Source: Multivorans sp965232105 (GTDB lineage Bacteria > Acidobacteriota > Thermoanaerobaculia > Multivoradales > Multivoraceae). Taken from it: DNA of 64,000 nucleotides. The position numbers and the translations under genes are program-made. Shown in pieces: positions 34,821-43,242 of the stretch (positions are counted from its first letter, which is position 1; every line of letters starts with the position of its first letter). The notes under the pieces were generated by a model. That model was not told the origin of the DNA and searched no databases. It was given only the letters and a program-made list of their open reading frames with translations. The DNA lies in NCBI GenBank assembly GCA_965232105.1, contig OZ246956.1, forward strand, positions 682,001 to 746,000, written 5' to 3'.

Positions 34821-34851
34821 CCGCTCAGGCTCATCTCTCGTGGGACTGACA
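34821..34851 (-). repeat. right terminal inverted repeat of the DDE element
   Basis: Plus-strand CCGCTCAGGCTCATCTCTCG then TGGGACTGA, complementary to the left end. The adjacent 34863-34881 sequence GGCTCACCTCACGTGGGAC is a second, diverged copy inside the istB 3' end. Confidence 0.65.
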
Positions 34852-35517
34852 TCAAGCCTCCAGGCTCACCTCACGTGGGACAAGGCTCTCGAAGCCCTTG
34901 TTGGAGGTGAGCACCGTGGAGGCCCGCTCGTGTCGGGCGTTGATCAACTGAAAGAAGAGCACGGCGCCGTCCTGGCTGATCGGCAGGTAGCCGATCTCGT
35001 CCACGACCAGCAGGGCGGGATGGGTGAGCACGCGGAGCCGGCGCGACAGGTTGCCCGCGGCCTTCGCCTCGGTCAGTGACTCGATCAGGGCCGCCAGGGT
35101 GCCGTAGTAGACCTTGCGGCCCGACTCGGCTGCTGCGATGGCCAGGCTGATCGCCAGGTGGGTCTTACCCACTCCCGGCGGCCCCAGGAGAATCACATTT
35201 TCGGCCCGCGCCAGGAAGCCCAACTCGTGGAGGCTCTCGATCTGCTCCCGCTTGATGCTGGGCTGGAAGCTGAAGTCGAACTGGTCGAGCGTCTTGACCG
35301 CCGGGAGGCGCGACGAGCGCATCGCCGCCTGCAGTCGGCGGTTGTTGCGCAGCACGATCTGGGCGGAAAGCAGATCCTCGATCGCTTCGCCCGCGGTCAC
35401 CGCTCCGCTGTCGGCCTGGGCCAGAATGCCGTCCACGGCTTCCAGTGCTCCGGGCATTTTCAAGTCCGCCAGCATCTCTCGTAGCCGAGCCCGCCGATCG
35501 CCGGTCGGAGCCTTCAT
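34852..35517 (-). CDS. istB: IstB-like ATPase, C-terminally truncated
   Basis: A 221-residue AAA+ helper of IS21 transposition. Walker A is LLGPPGVGKTHLAI, Walker B LLVVDEIGYLPIS, then NARHERASTVLTSNKGF. Normal IstB proteins continue with a segment like EEWGEVLGDEVMAAALIDRL; here that tail is replaced by ESLVPREVSLEA from the end of a foreign element. It is about 25-30 residues short. A fragment of the lost tail type survives at about 36960-37022. Confidence 0.85.
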   Translation of the reverse strand: MKAPTGDRRARLREMLADLKMPGALEAVDGILAQADSGAVTAGEAIEDLLSAQIVLRNNRRLQAAMRSSRLPAVKTLDQFDFSFQPSIKREQIESLHELGFLARAENVILLGPPGVGKTHLAISLAIAAAESGRKVYYGTLAALIESLTEAKAAGNLSRRLRVLTHPALLVVDEIGYLPISQDGAVLFFQLINARHERASTVLTSNKGFESLVPREVSLEA

Positions 35518-36539
35518 CGGACTGCCTCCGAGTACTCCCGCAAGGGACGCCGCTGCACCTGTACCGTCGGCGCCACGAAGCGGCCCCGAGACGCCGCTTC
35601 GGGCTGCCGGGCGCCCAGAGGTCGGTAAGGACGGTTGGCCAGGGGACGAAGCGCCGGGCGCTCGCCACGCTCGAAACGGTCCACCGGGCGCTCACCCGTC
35701 GTGCCATGCCGGCGCACGTTGGCTGTGCCCTCCAGCCAGCGCGAGGCCTGCTCATTCAGGTCGGCGTCATTTGTGAACGACCGGCCGTAGAAGAAGCTCT
35801 CCCGCACGTACCGGATCGGCCGCTCCACCTTGCCCTTGGTCTGCGCCCGGTAAGGACGGCACGACCGCGGCACGAAACCCCAGTGAGCGGCGAACCGCAG
35901 AAACTCGGCATTCAAGGCCAACTCGCCGCCCGAAGTGCGGTCGTCCGACACGACCACGGCGCGCATCTGATCGAAGAGGAGCTCCTGCGGCACGCCGCCG
36001 AACCGACAGAAGGCGCTCTCAAGCCCGTCGATGAGGACCGGCATCGTCTGCCGCGCGTAGAAACGCAGCCACAAGAGCCGGGAGTAGCCGAGCACCACCA
36101 GCAGCGCATGCCGACGTCCCCAGGGCAGCCTGAACGTACCGAAGTCCACCTGGCCCTGATGGCCCGCTGGCGTCTCGAACCGCACCGGTGCCTCCTGAGG
36201 AGCCCGCGGCCGCACCTCCCGCACGTAGTCCCTGACTCGGCTGTAGCCGCCGTCGTAGCCGGCCCCGCACACCTCGTCGAACAGGCGCTTCGCCGACAGC
36301 TTGGGGAACTCCTCGAGCCGGACCTCGATCAACTCCTTGTACGGGTCCAGCTTGTGCGCCACCCGTGGCCGCGGCGAGTACCGAGACGCGCCCGACGACA
36401 GATCCCGCTCCAACTGGCCCGACTCGATCCACGCATGGATCGTCCGCCGACTGACGCCGAATCGCCTGGACAACTCGGCCTTCGAGACGCCTCGCTCCAG
36501 GTAGTGCCTCAACTGCATCCTGATCTCCCATCCGTACAT
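35514..36539 (-). CDS. istA: IS21-family transposase IstA
   Basis: A 341-residue transposase. The N-terminus has a helix-turn-helix (RGVSKAELSRRFGVSRRTIH). The DDE core has QVDFGTFRLPWG, then LLFDQMRAVVV, and a Glu in RAQTKGKVERPIRYV. Its stop overlaps the istB start (ATGA). The frame is intact over its whole length. Confidence 0.9.
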   Translation of the reverse strand: MYGWEIRMQLRHYLERGVSKAELSRRFGVSRRTIHAWIESGQLERDLSSGASRYSPRPRVAHKLDPYKELIEVRLEEFPKLSAKRLFDEVCGAGYDGGYSRVRDYVREVRPRAPQEAPVRFETPAGHQGQVDFGTFRLPWGRRHALLVVLGYSRLLWLRFYARQTMPVLIDGLESAFCRFGGVPQELLFDQMRAVVVSDDRTSGGELALNAEFLRFAAHWGFVPRSCRPYRAQTKGKVERPIRYVRESFFYGRSFTNDADLNEQASRWLEGTANVRRHGTTGERPVDRFERGERPALRPLANRPYRPLGARQPEAASRGRFVAPTVQVQRRPLREYSEAVR

Positions 36540-36663
36540 CCACTCGTCGCTCCATTGCTGTTGGCGAAGCCGACAGCATCGACCGACGGAGCCGCTACCG
36601 CAAACCGCGGACTGTGCAGTTTTCGGTTGCCACGAATGGGAGATTTACAGTCGCCCCCAAAAG

Positions 36664-37022
36664 CCTTGCCAACAGGCCTCCCTGAACTCGGCGCGGAGCA
36701 CGCCGCCCCACTCCTACAAGCGCCTTGTTGGATCTGAGCGCCGTGCGGGCCCGCTCGTGTCGGGCGTTGGTCAACTGGAAGAAGGACACGGCGCCGTCCT
36801 GGCTGATCGGCAGATAGCCGATTTCGTAGACGACCAGCAAGTCGGGATGGGTGAGCACGCCGGAACGGGCGCGCGGCAAGTTGCCCGCGGCCTTCGCCTC
36901 AGTCAGCGACTCAATCAGGGCCGCGGGCGTGCCGCGCCGGAAGGTCGCCTCGTAGGCAAACCGCGGGGCGATCGATGAAGGCCGCGGCCATGATCTCGTC
37001 GCCGAGCACGCCGCCCCATTCC
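36664..37022 (-). pseudogene. istB: scrambled second istB copy
   Basis: The minus frame gives AALIESLTEAKAAGNLP, LLVVYEIGYLPISQDGAVSF and FQLTNARHERARTALRSNKA, clearly IstB but with Asp to Tyr in Walker B. Downstream a frameshifted EWGGVLRAEF is seen. Upstream, at 36960-37022, another frame encodes FEEWGGVLGDEIMAAAFIDR, the C-terminal IstB motif in the wrong order. The Walker A half is missing. It is a dead, rearranged fragment of a different IS21 copy. Confidence 0.8.
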
Positions 37023-37065
37023 TCAAAGGGGGCGCGGAAATGGCGACCGATTAGGCGACAGCTCC

Positions 37066-37378
37066 CAGCGGTCGGCCCGGAGCGTGATCGTGATCGGTTG
37101 CAGCTTCTTCAGCACCTGACTCACCTGGGCTTCGAGCGCATCGAGGCCCGCCTGAGAAGCAGCAGGAGCGGCCTTCCTGGGCACCGCGGCCCCAACCTCC
37201 GCCTTCGGCTTCCGGCCCCGCTTGCTCTGCGACCGGATCTCACAGAGGACCGCCACGGCTTCCCGGTGGTACCGGCGCTAGCGGGCCTCGCCACTCGTGC
37301 GGAATCCGATCCAGGCGCAACTTGATGTAGCGCTGAAGCGTCGGGCCGGGGATTCCGCCGGTTTGTCAATTACAGTGA
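37066..37378 (-). pseudogene. degenerate copy of the triple-MerR gene 3' part
   Basis: It matches the 3' part of the intact gene at 37594-38517: minus-strand EIRSQSKRGRKPKAEVGAAV, then LEAQVSQVLKKLQPITITLR. The stop codon of the intact gene (TAG) is TGG here, and further upstream there are stops and frameshifts. Its beginning also copies bases of the thiL stop overlap (AGCGGTCGGCCCGGAGCGTG). It is an older, decayed duplication. Confidence 0.75.
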
Positions 37379-37379
37379 G

Positions 37380-37478
37380 CGCCAATCAGCTCGATTCCGT
37401 AGCGCCGCCTACGGCGAACAAATCAGCCAAGACCCGTCGCGCGCCCGCGCAGGGCCGTCCAGACCCTTGGGCGCTAGG
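37380..37478 (-). pseudogene. thiL: inverted, decayed fragment of thiL interior
   Basis: GCCAATCAGCTCGATTCCGT and onward matches, in inverted orientation, thiL near 32510-32602 (complement of the codons for RRYGIELIGG). Identity decays along the segment (…CCCGTCGCGC.. against ..CCGTCGCGCC). It lies directly between the decayed regulator copy and the near-perfect thiL 3' repeat, showing at least two separate rearrangements. Confidence 0.6.
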
Positions 37479-37628
37479 CCCGGCTGTCGGCCAGTCGGCC
37501 GCGTGACCAGCCGGGCCGGCATGAGCCTGCTGCGAGAAGGCGGAGCCCTCGAACCCCTGTACCCCAGGGGCTGGGATCATCTGGAGGCGACGACTAGCGG
37601 TCAGTCCGAAGGGTGATCGTGATCGGTT
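37479..37628 (+). repeat. thiL 3'-end direct repeat, copy 2
   Basis: Near-identical copy of 33148-33297. It overlaps the last 35 bases of the triple-MerR gene (whose TAG is at 37594-37596). This is the original thiL/regulator 3' overlap, now detached from the rest of thiL. Confidence 0.9.
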
Positions 37629-38517
37629 CTTCGAGCTTCTTCAGCACCTGACTCACCTGGGCCTCGAGCGAGGCCAGCCGGGCCTCGACGCTGCCCCGAG
37701 CCCGGGCAGGAGCCTTCCTTCGAACCTTCGCGGCCCGCGTTTGCCGCTTCCCTGCCGGAGCGGCGGCCTTCCTGGGCGCCGCGGCCGCAACCTTCGCCTT
37801 CGGCTTCCGGCCCCGCTTGCTCTGCGACCGGATCTCACGGAACACCGCCACGGCTTCCGGGCGGTAGCGACGCTTGCGGCCCTCGCCCTCGTGCGGAATC
37901 CGGTCCAGGTGCAACTTGATGTAGCGCTGAAGCGTCGGGCCGGAGATTCCCGTCTGCTTGCCAATTGCAGTGAGCGTCAGGAGCTTCGGCGCCGGGGCGC
38001 TCTTCGGAGCGGCCTTCGCCGGAGCCTTCCTGGCCGGAGCCTTGGGCGCCTTGGCCGGCTTTGCCTTCGCTTTGCGCCCCGGCTTGCTCTCCGCCCGAAG
38101 CTGCCGGAACACGGCGACCGAGTCCGGATGGTAGCGACGCTTGCGGCCCTCCCCCTCGTGCGGAATCCGATCGCCAAACAGCTTCACGTAGCGCTGCAGG
38201 GTCGGATAGGAAATGCCCGTCTGCGAGCTGATGCTCGAAAGCGTCAGAAGCGCCCCGCCGGCAGCAGCCTTCGCCGGCTTCGCGGGGCTCCGCTTGCGAC
38301 CCGTGGCTCCACGCTTCGAAACGCCTTCCTTCTTCCAATCCCTGAACATCTTGACCGCAGGGATCGCGTATCGCTGCCTGCGTCCCTCGCCCTCCGACGG
38401 GATTCGATCCTGGTGCAGCTTCTTGTAGCGCTGCGCCGTGGCCATCGAGACGCCCGCCCGGCGGGCAACCTCACTCAACGTCAACATCTTCCTTCTTCCG
38501 GCAGCCGCTGGACTCAC
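37594..38517 (-). CDS. protein with three MerR-type HTH repeats and Lys/Ala linkers
   Basis: About 307 residues. Three homologous units: residues ~11-60 (LTLSEVARRAGVSMATAQRY), ~90-140 (LTLSSISSQTGISYPTLQRY) and ~180-230 (LTLTAIGKQTGISGPTLQRY). Each is followed by D-RIP-EGEGR-RRY-P-V-FR, a MerR-like helix-turn-helix plus wing. Basic linkers rich in Lys, Ala and Pro resemble histone H1 tails. The C-terminus is a short coiled-coil (EARLASLEAQVSQVLKKL). A DNA- or chromatin-binding role is inferred. GTG at 38517 is preceded by GAGGGGAG; ATG at 38487 is an alternative. Its 3' end overlaps the duplicated thiL end. Confidence 0.75.
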   Translation of the reverse strand: MSPAAAGRRKMLTLSEVARRAGVSMATAQRYKKLHQDRIPSEGEGRRQRYAIPAVKMFRDWKKEGVSKRGATGRKRSPAKPAKAAAGGALLTLSSISSQTGISYPTLQRYVKLFGDRIPHEGEGRKRRYHPDSVAVFRQLRAESKPGRKAKAKPAKAPKAPARKAPAKAAPKSAPAPKLLTLTAIGKQTGISGPTLQRYIKLHLDRIPHEGEGRKRRYRPEAVAVFREIRSQSKRGRKPKAKVAAAAPRKAAAPAGKRQTRAAKVRRKAPARARGSVEARLASLEAQVSQVLKKLEEPITITLRTDR

Positions 38518-38626
38518 CTCGGTACTCCCCTCGCCGAACTGGTTTCGTGTCGCCTGTTCCCCTCATGGAGAAGGTTCGCCGGACCTTAGCAGAAAGGCCG
38601 CAGGACCAAAGTCGCACGCCAACTTC

Positions 38627-41600
38627 TCAGAGAGAGTAGTTCAGCTTCCTCACCAGGTACGACAGCGCCTGCCGGCTCACGCCTAGAGAGCGCGCCGCAC
38701 GCGCCTGGTTCCCACCAGCCTCCATGAGCGCCTGGCGTATCAGGCCTCGCCGGTAACGTTCGAGTCTTAGGTGATAGCTGTCCCGGTCTCTCCTGGACGG
38801 GCTCATTCCTTCCATCGGGAGTTTCAGCATCTCGGCCGTGATCTCCGGGCCTTCACCGAGCGCCACCGCGCTCTCGATCGCGTTTCGAAGTTCTCTTACG
38901 TTCCCGGGCCATTGATACTCGCGGATTCCCCTGCGGGCGTCCTCGCTGAAATGACGTTCTCCCCGGTCGCCACTGAACGATCCGAGAAAATGGTGCGCCA
39001 GCAACATGATGTCCTCATCGCGATCACGCAGTGCAGGCGCTTCCACACTCGCCACCCGAAGCCGGTAGTAGAGATCCTCTCTGAACTCGCCGGCCTCGAC
39101 CATCGCCCTGAGATCGCGGTGCGTCGCCGAAACGAGACGGAAGTCGACACGGCGCACGTGGCTCTCGCCAACCCGCCGTATCTCGCCTTCCTGAAGTGTG
39201 CGCAAGAGCAGCGCCTGCACTGCCAGAGGCAGTTCCGCAATCTCATCGAGAAACACGGTGCCGCCGTCGCCACTCTCGAACACGCCGACCCGGTCGCCCT
39301 CGGCGCCGGTGAACGAACCGCGACGATGACCGAACAGATCGGACATGACGAGGCCCTCGGGAAGAGCAGCGCAGTTCACGGCTTGCCAGGGCCCCGAGGC
39401 CCTCGCGCTCGAATCATGAAGCCGCCGAGCCAGCAGTTCCTTGCCCGTACCCGACTCTCCCAGAATCAACACCGGCAGATCGTGCACCGCCAGCTTTTCG
39501 ACCCGCTCCTGGGCCGCCAACAGCACCTTGCTCCGACCTATCATGCGGGGCGCGGCAGACTCCTTCGCCTCCGCCACCTCCACGACCTCCCGGCGACGAC
39601 CGAACGTCGGGGGCGTTCGACCTGCGATCACGGCGAGGATGGCGCGCGTCGGCTCCTCGATACCGTCCGCACTGAGTACCAGCCTTCCAGCTGGCACGCC
39701 GACCGAGAATTCTTCCCCGCCGCCGGGGCCCTCCAGCAGGACTTCCGTGAACTCGTCCGGCTCTCCGCCCTCGCGGGACTCGTGGACCACGATGCGTGCC
39801 TCGGGGTGGCCGGCGGACGACAGCAGCGAACGAAACGCCCGCGAGTCGAGCTCGCCCGCGTCGAGGAAGGCCCCAAGCGCTCTCCATGGCCCCTGCCAAG
39901 CGGCGTCCACGCGGTGCGCAAGCGGTTCGGCGCCCGTCTCGGACAGAGTGTCCACCGCCGACGCGAGCATTCGCGCCGGCACGTTCTCGACTCCCAGACA
40001 GACCAGATCGTGGATCGCCATCGCGGCGTGGTAAGCCCCTTGTTCTTCGAGCCGCTGCCAATCGGCTGGGTCCGGCACCCTATCCTCGCTGACCGTCTCC
40101 CAAAGCCCGGCACAAGCAGAGCCCGCCGCAACGGCCCGCGCCTCTTCCCCGAGCCCCGCAAGGAGGAGGGTAGCGGCCAGAACGTCCCTTCCAGTTCGCA
40201 CACCCGCCAAACCGCCCGAGACCGGCGACGGAAGGGCCGCCAGGAGTTCCTCGCCCGCTTCCCGCGTACGACCCAGGTGAACCAGGGCGCGGCCCGAGAG
40301 CAGGCGAAGCGCCCGCTGCCGGCCCCCTCGCAGCTGCCGCTTCCCCGACTCCTCCAGAGCGGACCTGCAGCACTCCAGGGCCGCACTCCACCGACCCTCC
40401 GCCAGGTCGAGGCGTGCTTCGAGCTGTCTCGCATCAACGATCCCGGCGGCGCTCCCCGCCATCAGACTCACCCGCTGGAGCGTGTCGATCGTCTCGCGGA
40501 CGCCGGAAAGCCGACCGGAGCGAATCCGGGCTTCCGCCAGATTGCCATGTGCTCCGGCCCTTCGGGCCGGCCCGTCACAACGCCGGAAGAGCCTGACGGA
40601 GACACGTGCGGCCCGCTCGGCACCCGCCCAGTCGTCCACCGAGAGTCGATGCGTCGCCAACTCGTTCCAAAGGCTGGCGCGATCGTGGACCGGAAGGTCT
40701 CTCCGAAACCGCCTCAGCGCCGTCGCCAGCTCCTGTTCGGCAACCTTGAAGTCGCCGGCGTCCCTTGCAAGGCTGGCCCGGGCCAGGCATGCCGTCCAGT
40801 CTCCAGGTTCCCCTTCCGGGTCAGCCAGAGACCCCGGACCGGCCGAAGAGTCCGTCTCGACAGCCCCATCGACCTCGCGCATCGCCAGCAGGGCGAGAGC
40901 ACGGCCTCGGCCAGCATGCGGACCGACCGCCGACTCGAGGGCCTCCTTGGCCCAGGCCCTGACCTGAACCGGGCGACCCGCGGCCGCATGGAGCCTGATC
41001 GCCTCCTCGCACAAGTCCAGCTTGGCCGCGCCGGCGAGACGGCGACTCTCGAGTGCAGTCAGCGCGCGGCGAGCCGCCGCCATCCGGCCCATCCTCACGA
41101 GACCCTGGAGGCGGATCAGGACGTCCTCCGTTCGGCGGGAACGTTCGACCAGTTCCAGGGCAGCCTCGAACCGGCCAATGTCGAGGAATGCCCGTGCCAC
41201 CGCGCTTCGCTCACCTGGCTCGGTGGGCACTTCCCGCGGGGACTCATCCACCGCACGCCGCCAGTCACCCCGGGCAATCCAGTCGATCGGCCCACCCGAA
41301 GCGCTATCGCCAAGCCAGTGGTCCCGTGCCTCGTCACCCCCCACCACGATCGACAACCGTTCCGCATCGGCGCCAACGGCGCGCAGCAGGGAGCGGCGCC
41401 AGCGGGAATGACCGACGACGACCACCTCCTCACCTTCCGCGCGTTCGTGCACGGCGAGCAGGGACCGCCTCGCGTTTCCGTACTCACTGCTCCACAAGAA
41501 AGGGGCATGATCCAGGATGTCCACGACCAGACTTTCGGCCGGCAGCGGCATGAGGAGATCGCGCCACGCGGCGACCACAGGCCGAAGTCCCGCTCGGGCG

Positions 41601-41920
41601 GCGCTGCGACCAGGCATCTTCACACTCCCGAACAACAAGGATGCGAAGCGTCTCAGCACGACCTGGGCCGGCTGTTCGTCCGGCCCCGCCGTCACCATGC
41701 CCGACCCGACCCGGAGCACGCCCCTGGCGTCGACGAGCAGACCTTCCCAGGACTCCAACCGCCAGCCGGCGGCTCGCAGATGGGTGAGCAACGCCGCACC
41801 CTGAAGCAGCAGGGCCGCCCGTTCTCGATCGGTCAGGTTCCTCTCCGCAAGACCGACCGCACCGGCGTCTTCCGCAACGGGCTCCAGAGATTGATGACGA
41901 ATGCGATGTACTGCAGTCAC
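38627..41920 (-). CDS. TPR-containing sigma-54-dependent activator
   Basis: A 1097-residue protein. The N-terminus lacks a receiver domain; residues 30-130 look like a degraded kinase-like or adaptor region, then a long helical TPR region to about 650. The AAA+ domain has Walker A GESGTGKELLARRLH, Walker B GGTVFLDEIAELP and REDLYYRLRVASVE. The sigma-54 loop is GSFTGA instead of GAFTGA. A Fis-type HTH ends it (NQARAARSLGVSRQALSYLV). GTG at 41920 overlaps the aroA stop (GTGA). Target promoters are not identifiable. Confidence 0.88.
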   Translation of the reverse strand: MTAVHRIRHQSLEPVAEDAGAVGLAERNLTDRERAALLLQGAALLTHLRAAGWRLESWEGLLVDARGVLRVGSGMVTAGPDEQPAQVVLRRFASLLFGSVKMPGRSAARAGLRPVVAAWRDLLMPLPAESLVVDILDHAPFLWSSEYGNARRSLLAVHERAEGEEVVVVGHSRWRRSLLRAVGADAERLSIVVGGDEARDHWLGDSASGGPIDWIARGDWRRAVDESPREVPTEPGERSAVARAFLDIGRFEAALELVERSRRTEDVLIRLQGLVRMGRMAAARRALTALESRRLAGAAKLDLCEEAIRLHAAAGRPVQVRAWAKEALESAVGPHAGRGRALALLAMREVDGAVETDSSAGPGSLADPEGEPGDWTACLARASLARDAGDFKVAEQELATALRRFRRDLPVHDRASLWNELATHRLSVDDWAGAERAARVSVRLFRRCDGPARRAGAHGNLAEARIRSGRLSGVRETIDTLQRVSLMAGSAAGIVDARQLEARLDLAEGRWSAALECCRSALEESGKRQLRGGRQRALRLLSGRALVHLGRTREAGEELLAALPSPVSGGLAGVRTGRDVLAATLLLAGLGEEARAVAAGSACAGLWETVSEDRVPDPADWQRLEEQGAYHAAMAIHDLVCLGVENVPARMLASAVDTLSETGAEPLAHRVDAAWQGPWRALGAFLDAGELDSRAFRSLLSSAGHPEARIVVHESREGGEPDEFTEVLLEGPGGGEEFSVGVPAGRLVLSADGIEEPTRAILAVIAGRTPPTFGRRREVVEVAEAKESAAPRMIGRSKVLLAAQERVEKLAVHDLPVLILGESGTGKELLARRLHDSSARASGPWQAVNCAALPEGLVMSDLFGHRRGSFTGAEGDRVGVFESGDGGTVFLDEIAELPLAVQALLLRTLQEGEIRRVGESHVRRVDFRLVSATHRDLRAMVEAGEFREDLYYRLRVASVEAPALRDRDEDIMLLAHHFLGSFSGDRGERHFSEDARRGIREYQWPGNVRELRNAIESAVALGEGPEITAEMLKLPMEGMSPSRRDRDSYHLRLERYRRGLIRQALMEAGGNQARAARSLGVSRQALSYLVRKLNYSL

Positions 41921-43242
41921 AGTGCGATCCCCTCCAGGTCGGCCCAGAAGCCGGGGTAGGACTTGCCAACCACCGCCGGCCGGCGAATCGACAGCCCTCC
42001 CCGCCGAAGGCCGACGAGAACCATGCTCATCGCGATGCGGTGGTCGTCGTAGGTATCGATCAAGACGCGCGGCGCGCCCGGCGCCGCGGAAAGAAAGGGG
42101 TTTCCCTCGATGCGCAGACCGTCCGGCAGCTCTTCCACCGGAACGCCCGACCGCCTGAGCTCGGTTCCGATCGCCGCCAGGCGGTCACTTTCCTTGATCC
42201 GCAGGTGCGCCACGTTGCGAATGGTCGTCACGCCGCCGGCGAAGGCGGCCACCGCGGCGAGCGTGGGCACCTGGTCGGGCATCCCGGAGAGGTCGCAGTC
42301 GAGCGCGCGAAGCCGGCCGTCGCCCTCGACCTCGATCTCGCCAGGCGTTGTGCGCACCGCGGCGCCCATCTGCTCGAGGAGCCCGAGGAACGCGCGGTCG
42401 CCCTGGGTCGAGGCGGAAGCCAGGCCGCGGAGCGTCACCCGGCCGCAGCAGATTGCCGCAGCCGCGGCCGGGTAGGCGGCCGCCGAGTCGTCTCCGGCGA
42501 CGCGGTAGCGACCGCCCGGCGCCTCCGGCCTGTGGGGCTCGATCCGGAACTTCCGCCCCTCGCCCGCGTCGCCGGACGCTACGGAAGCGCCGAAATCCGC
42601 CATGACCTGAAGAGTTGTGTCCACATATGGACTAGAGACGAGAAACGGCGCGAGAAGCTCGACCGGCGCCTTCGCCCGCAATGCCGCCATGAGCAGCGCG
42701 GACACGTACTGGCTCGACTCGCCCGCATCGATTTCGACCTTCCCGCCGGCCAAAGCGCCGCCACGGATCCGGATCGGCGCGCAGCCGGGCCGGCCAAGTT
42801 CGTCGATCCGAGCGCCGAGCCGGCGCAGGGTGGAGAGAAGCGGTCCGATCGGTCGTTCACGCAGCCGGGAGGATCCGTCGAGAATCCACTCGCCCGGCGT
42901 CACCGCGCAGCTCGCGACCAGGAACCGGAGCAGCGTCCCCGCGCTCCGGCAGTCCAGCCGCACCGGCGCTTCCGGCGGCCCGCCCGGCGGCGGTTCGACC
43001 CGCACCGCGGCGCCGGAGACGCGCTCGAGACGCCAGCCCATCCGCTCGAGGGTGTCCCTGAAGGCCGCGATGTCCTCCGCCTCGAGCAGGTTCTCGATCG
43101 TCGCGGGCCGCTGCCCGATCAACGCCAGGTTGAGCGCCCGGTGCGAGATGCTCTTCGAACCCGGAGGCTCCACGACTCCGCCCACGCGCTCGACCCGCCG
43201 AACCGGATACGGGTCCGGCAGGGGATCGTTCAACCCAGCCAC
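41917..43242 (-). CDS. aroA: 3-phosphoshikimate 1-carboxyvinyltransferase
   Basis: EPSP synthase of the shikimate pathway, 441 residues. Motifs: PPGSKSISHRALNLALIG, LDCRSAGTLLRFL, GESSQYVSALLMAA, VAGDDSAAAYPAAAAAI and RIKESDRLAAIGTEL. GTG at 43242 is chosen because GGGAG lies seven bases upstream; the 21-residue longer frame is Arg-rich and not conserved. It overlaps the upstream phosphatase gene by 13 bases. Confidence 0.93.
   Translation of the reverse strand: MAGLNDPLPDPYPVRRVERVGGVVEPPGSKSISHRALNLALIGQRPATIENLLEAEDIAAFRDTLERMGWRLERVSGAAVRVEPPPGGPPEAPVRLDCRSAGTLLRFLVASCAVTPGEWILDGSSRLRERPIGPLLSTLRRLGARIDELGRPGCAPIRIRGGALAGGKVEIDAGESSQYVSALLMAALRAKAPVELLAPFLVSSPYVDTTLQVMADFGASVASGDAGEGRKFRIEPHRPEAPGGRYRVAGDDSAAAYPAAAAAICCGRVTLRGLASASTQGDRAFLGLLEQMGAAVRTTPGEIEVEGDGRLRALDCDLSGMPDQVPTLAAVAAFAGGVTTIRNVAHLRIKESDRLAAIGTELRRSGVPVEELPDGLRIEGNPFLSAAPGAPRVLIDTYDDHRIAMSMVLVGLRRGGLSIRRPAVVGKSYPGFWADLEGIAL

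Larger units (their letters stand above)
33362..34851 (-). mobile_element. DDE insertion sequence with terminal inverted repeats
   Basis: About 1.49 kb with one transposase gene. The left end (33362 on) reads AGTCCCATACAGAGATGAGC then CTGAACGGG. The right end, read from 34849 backward, is AGTCCCACGAGAGATGAGCC then TGAGCGGG, a match over about 28 bases with few differences. The element is inserted in the 3' part of an IS21-type istB gene. A second end-like sequence (GTCCCACGTGAGGTGAGCC, reading back from 34881) lies just outside, so more than one insertion may have happened. Confidence 0.75.
34852..36656 (-). mobile_element. IS21-type element, 3' end truncated
   Basis: Contains istA and istB in the normal order with an ATGA overlap. 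The istA-proximal end lies near 36607-36656, where the minus strand reads GGGCGACTGTAAATCTCCCA and then GGCAACCGAAAACTGCACAG, like other IS21-family ends. The istB-proximal end is lost where the DDE element joins. No matching left end is seen, so the element is probably immobile. Confidence 0.75.

Noticed and set aside
38771..41959. 1062-codon plus-strand ORF
   Set aside because: Shadow of the sigma-54 activator gene.
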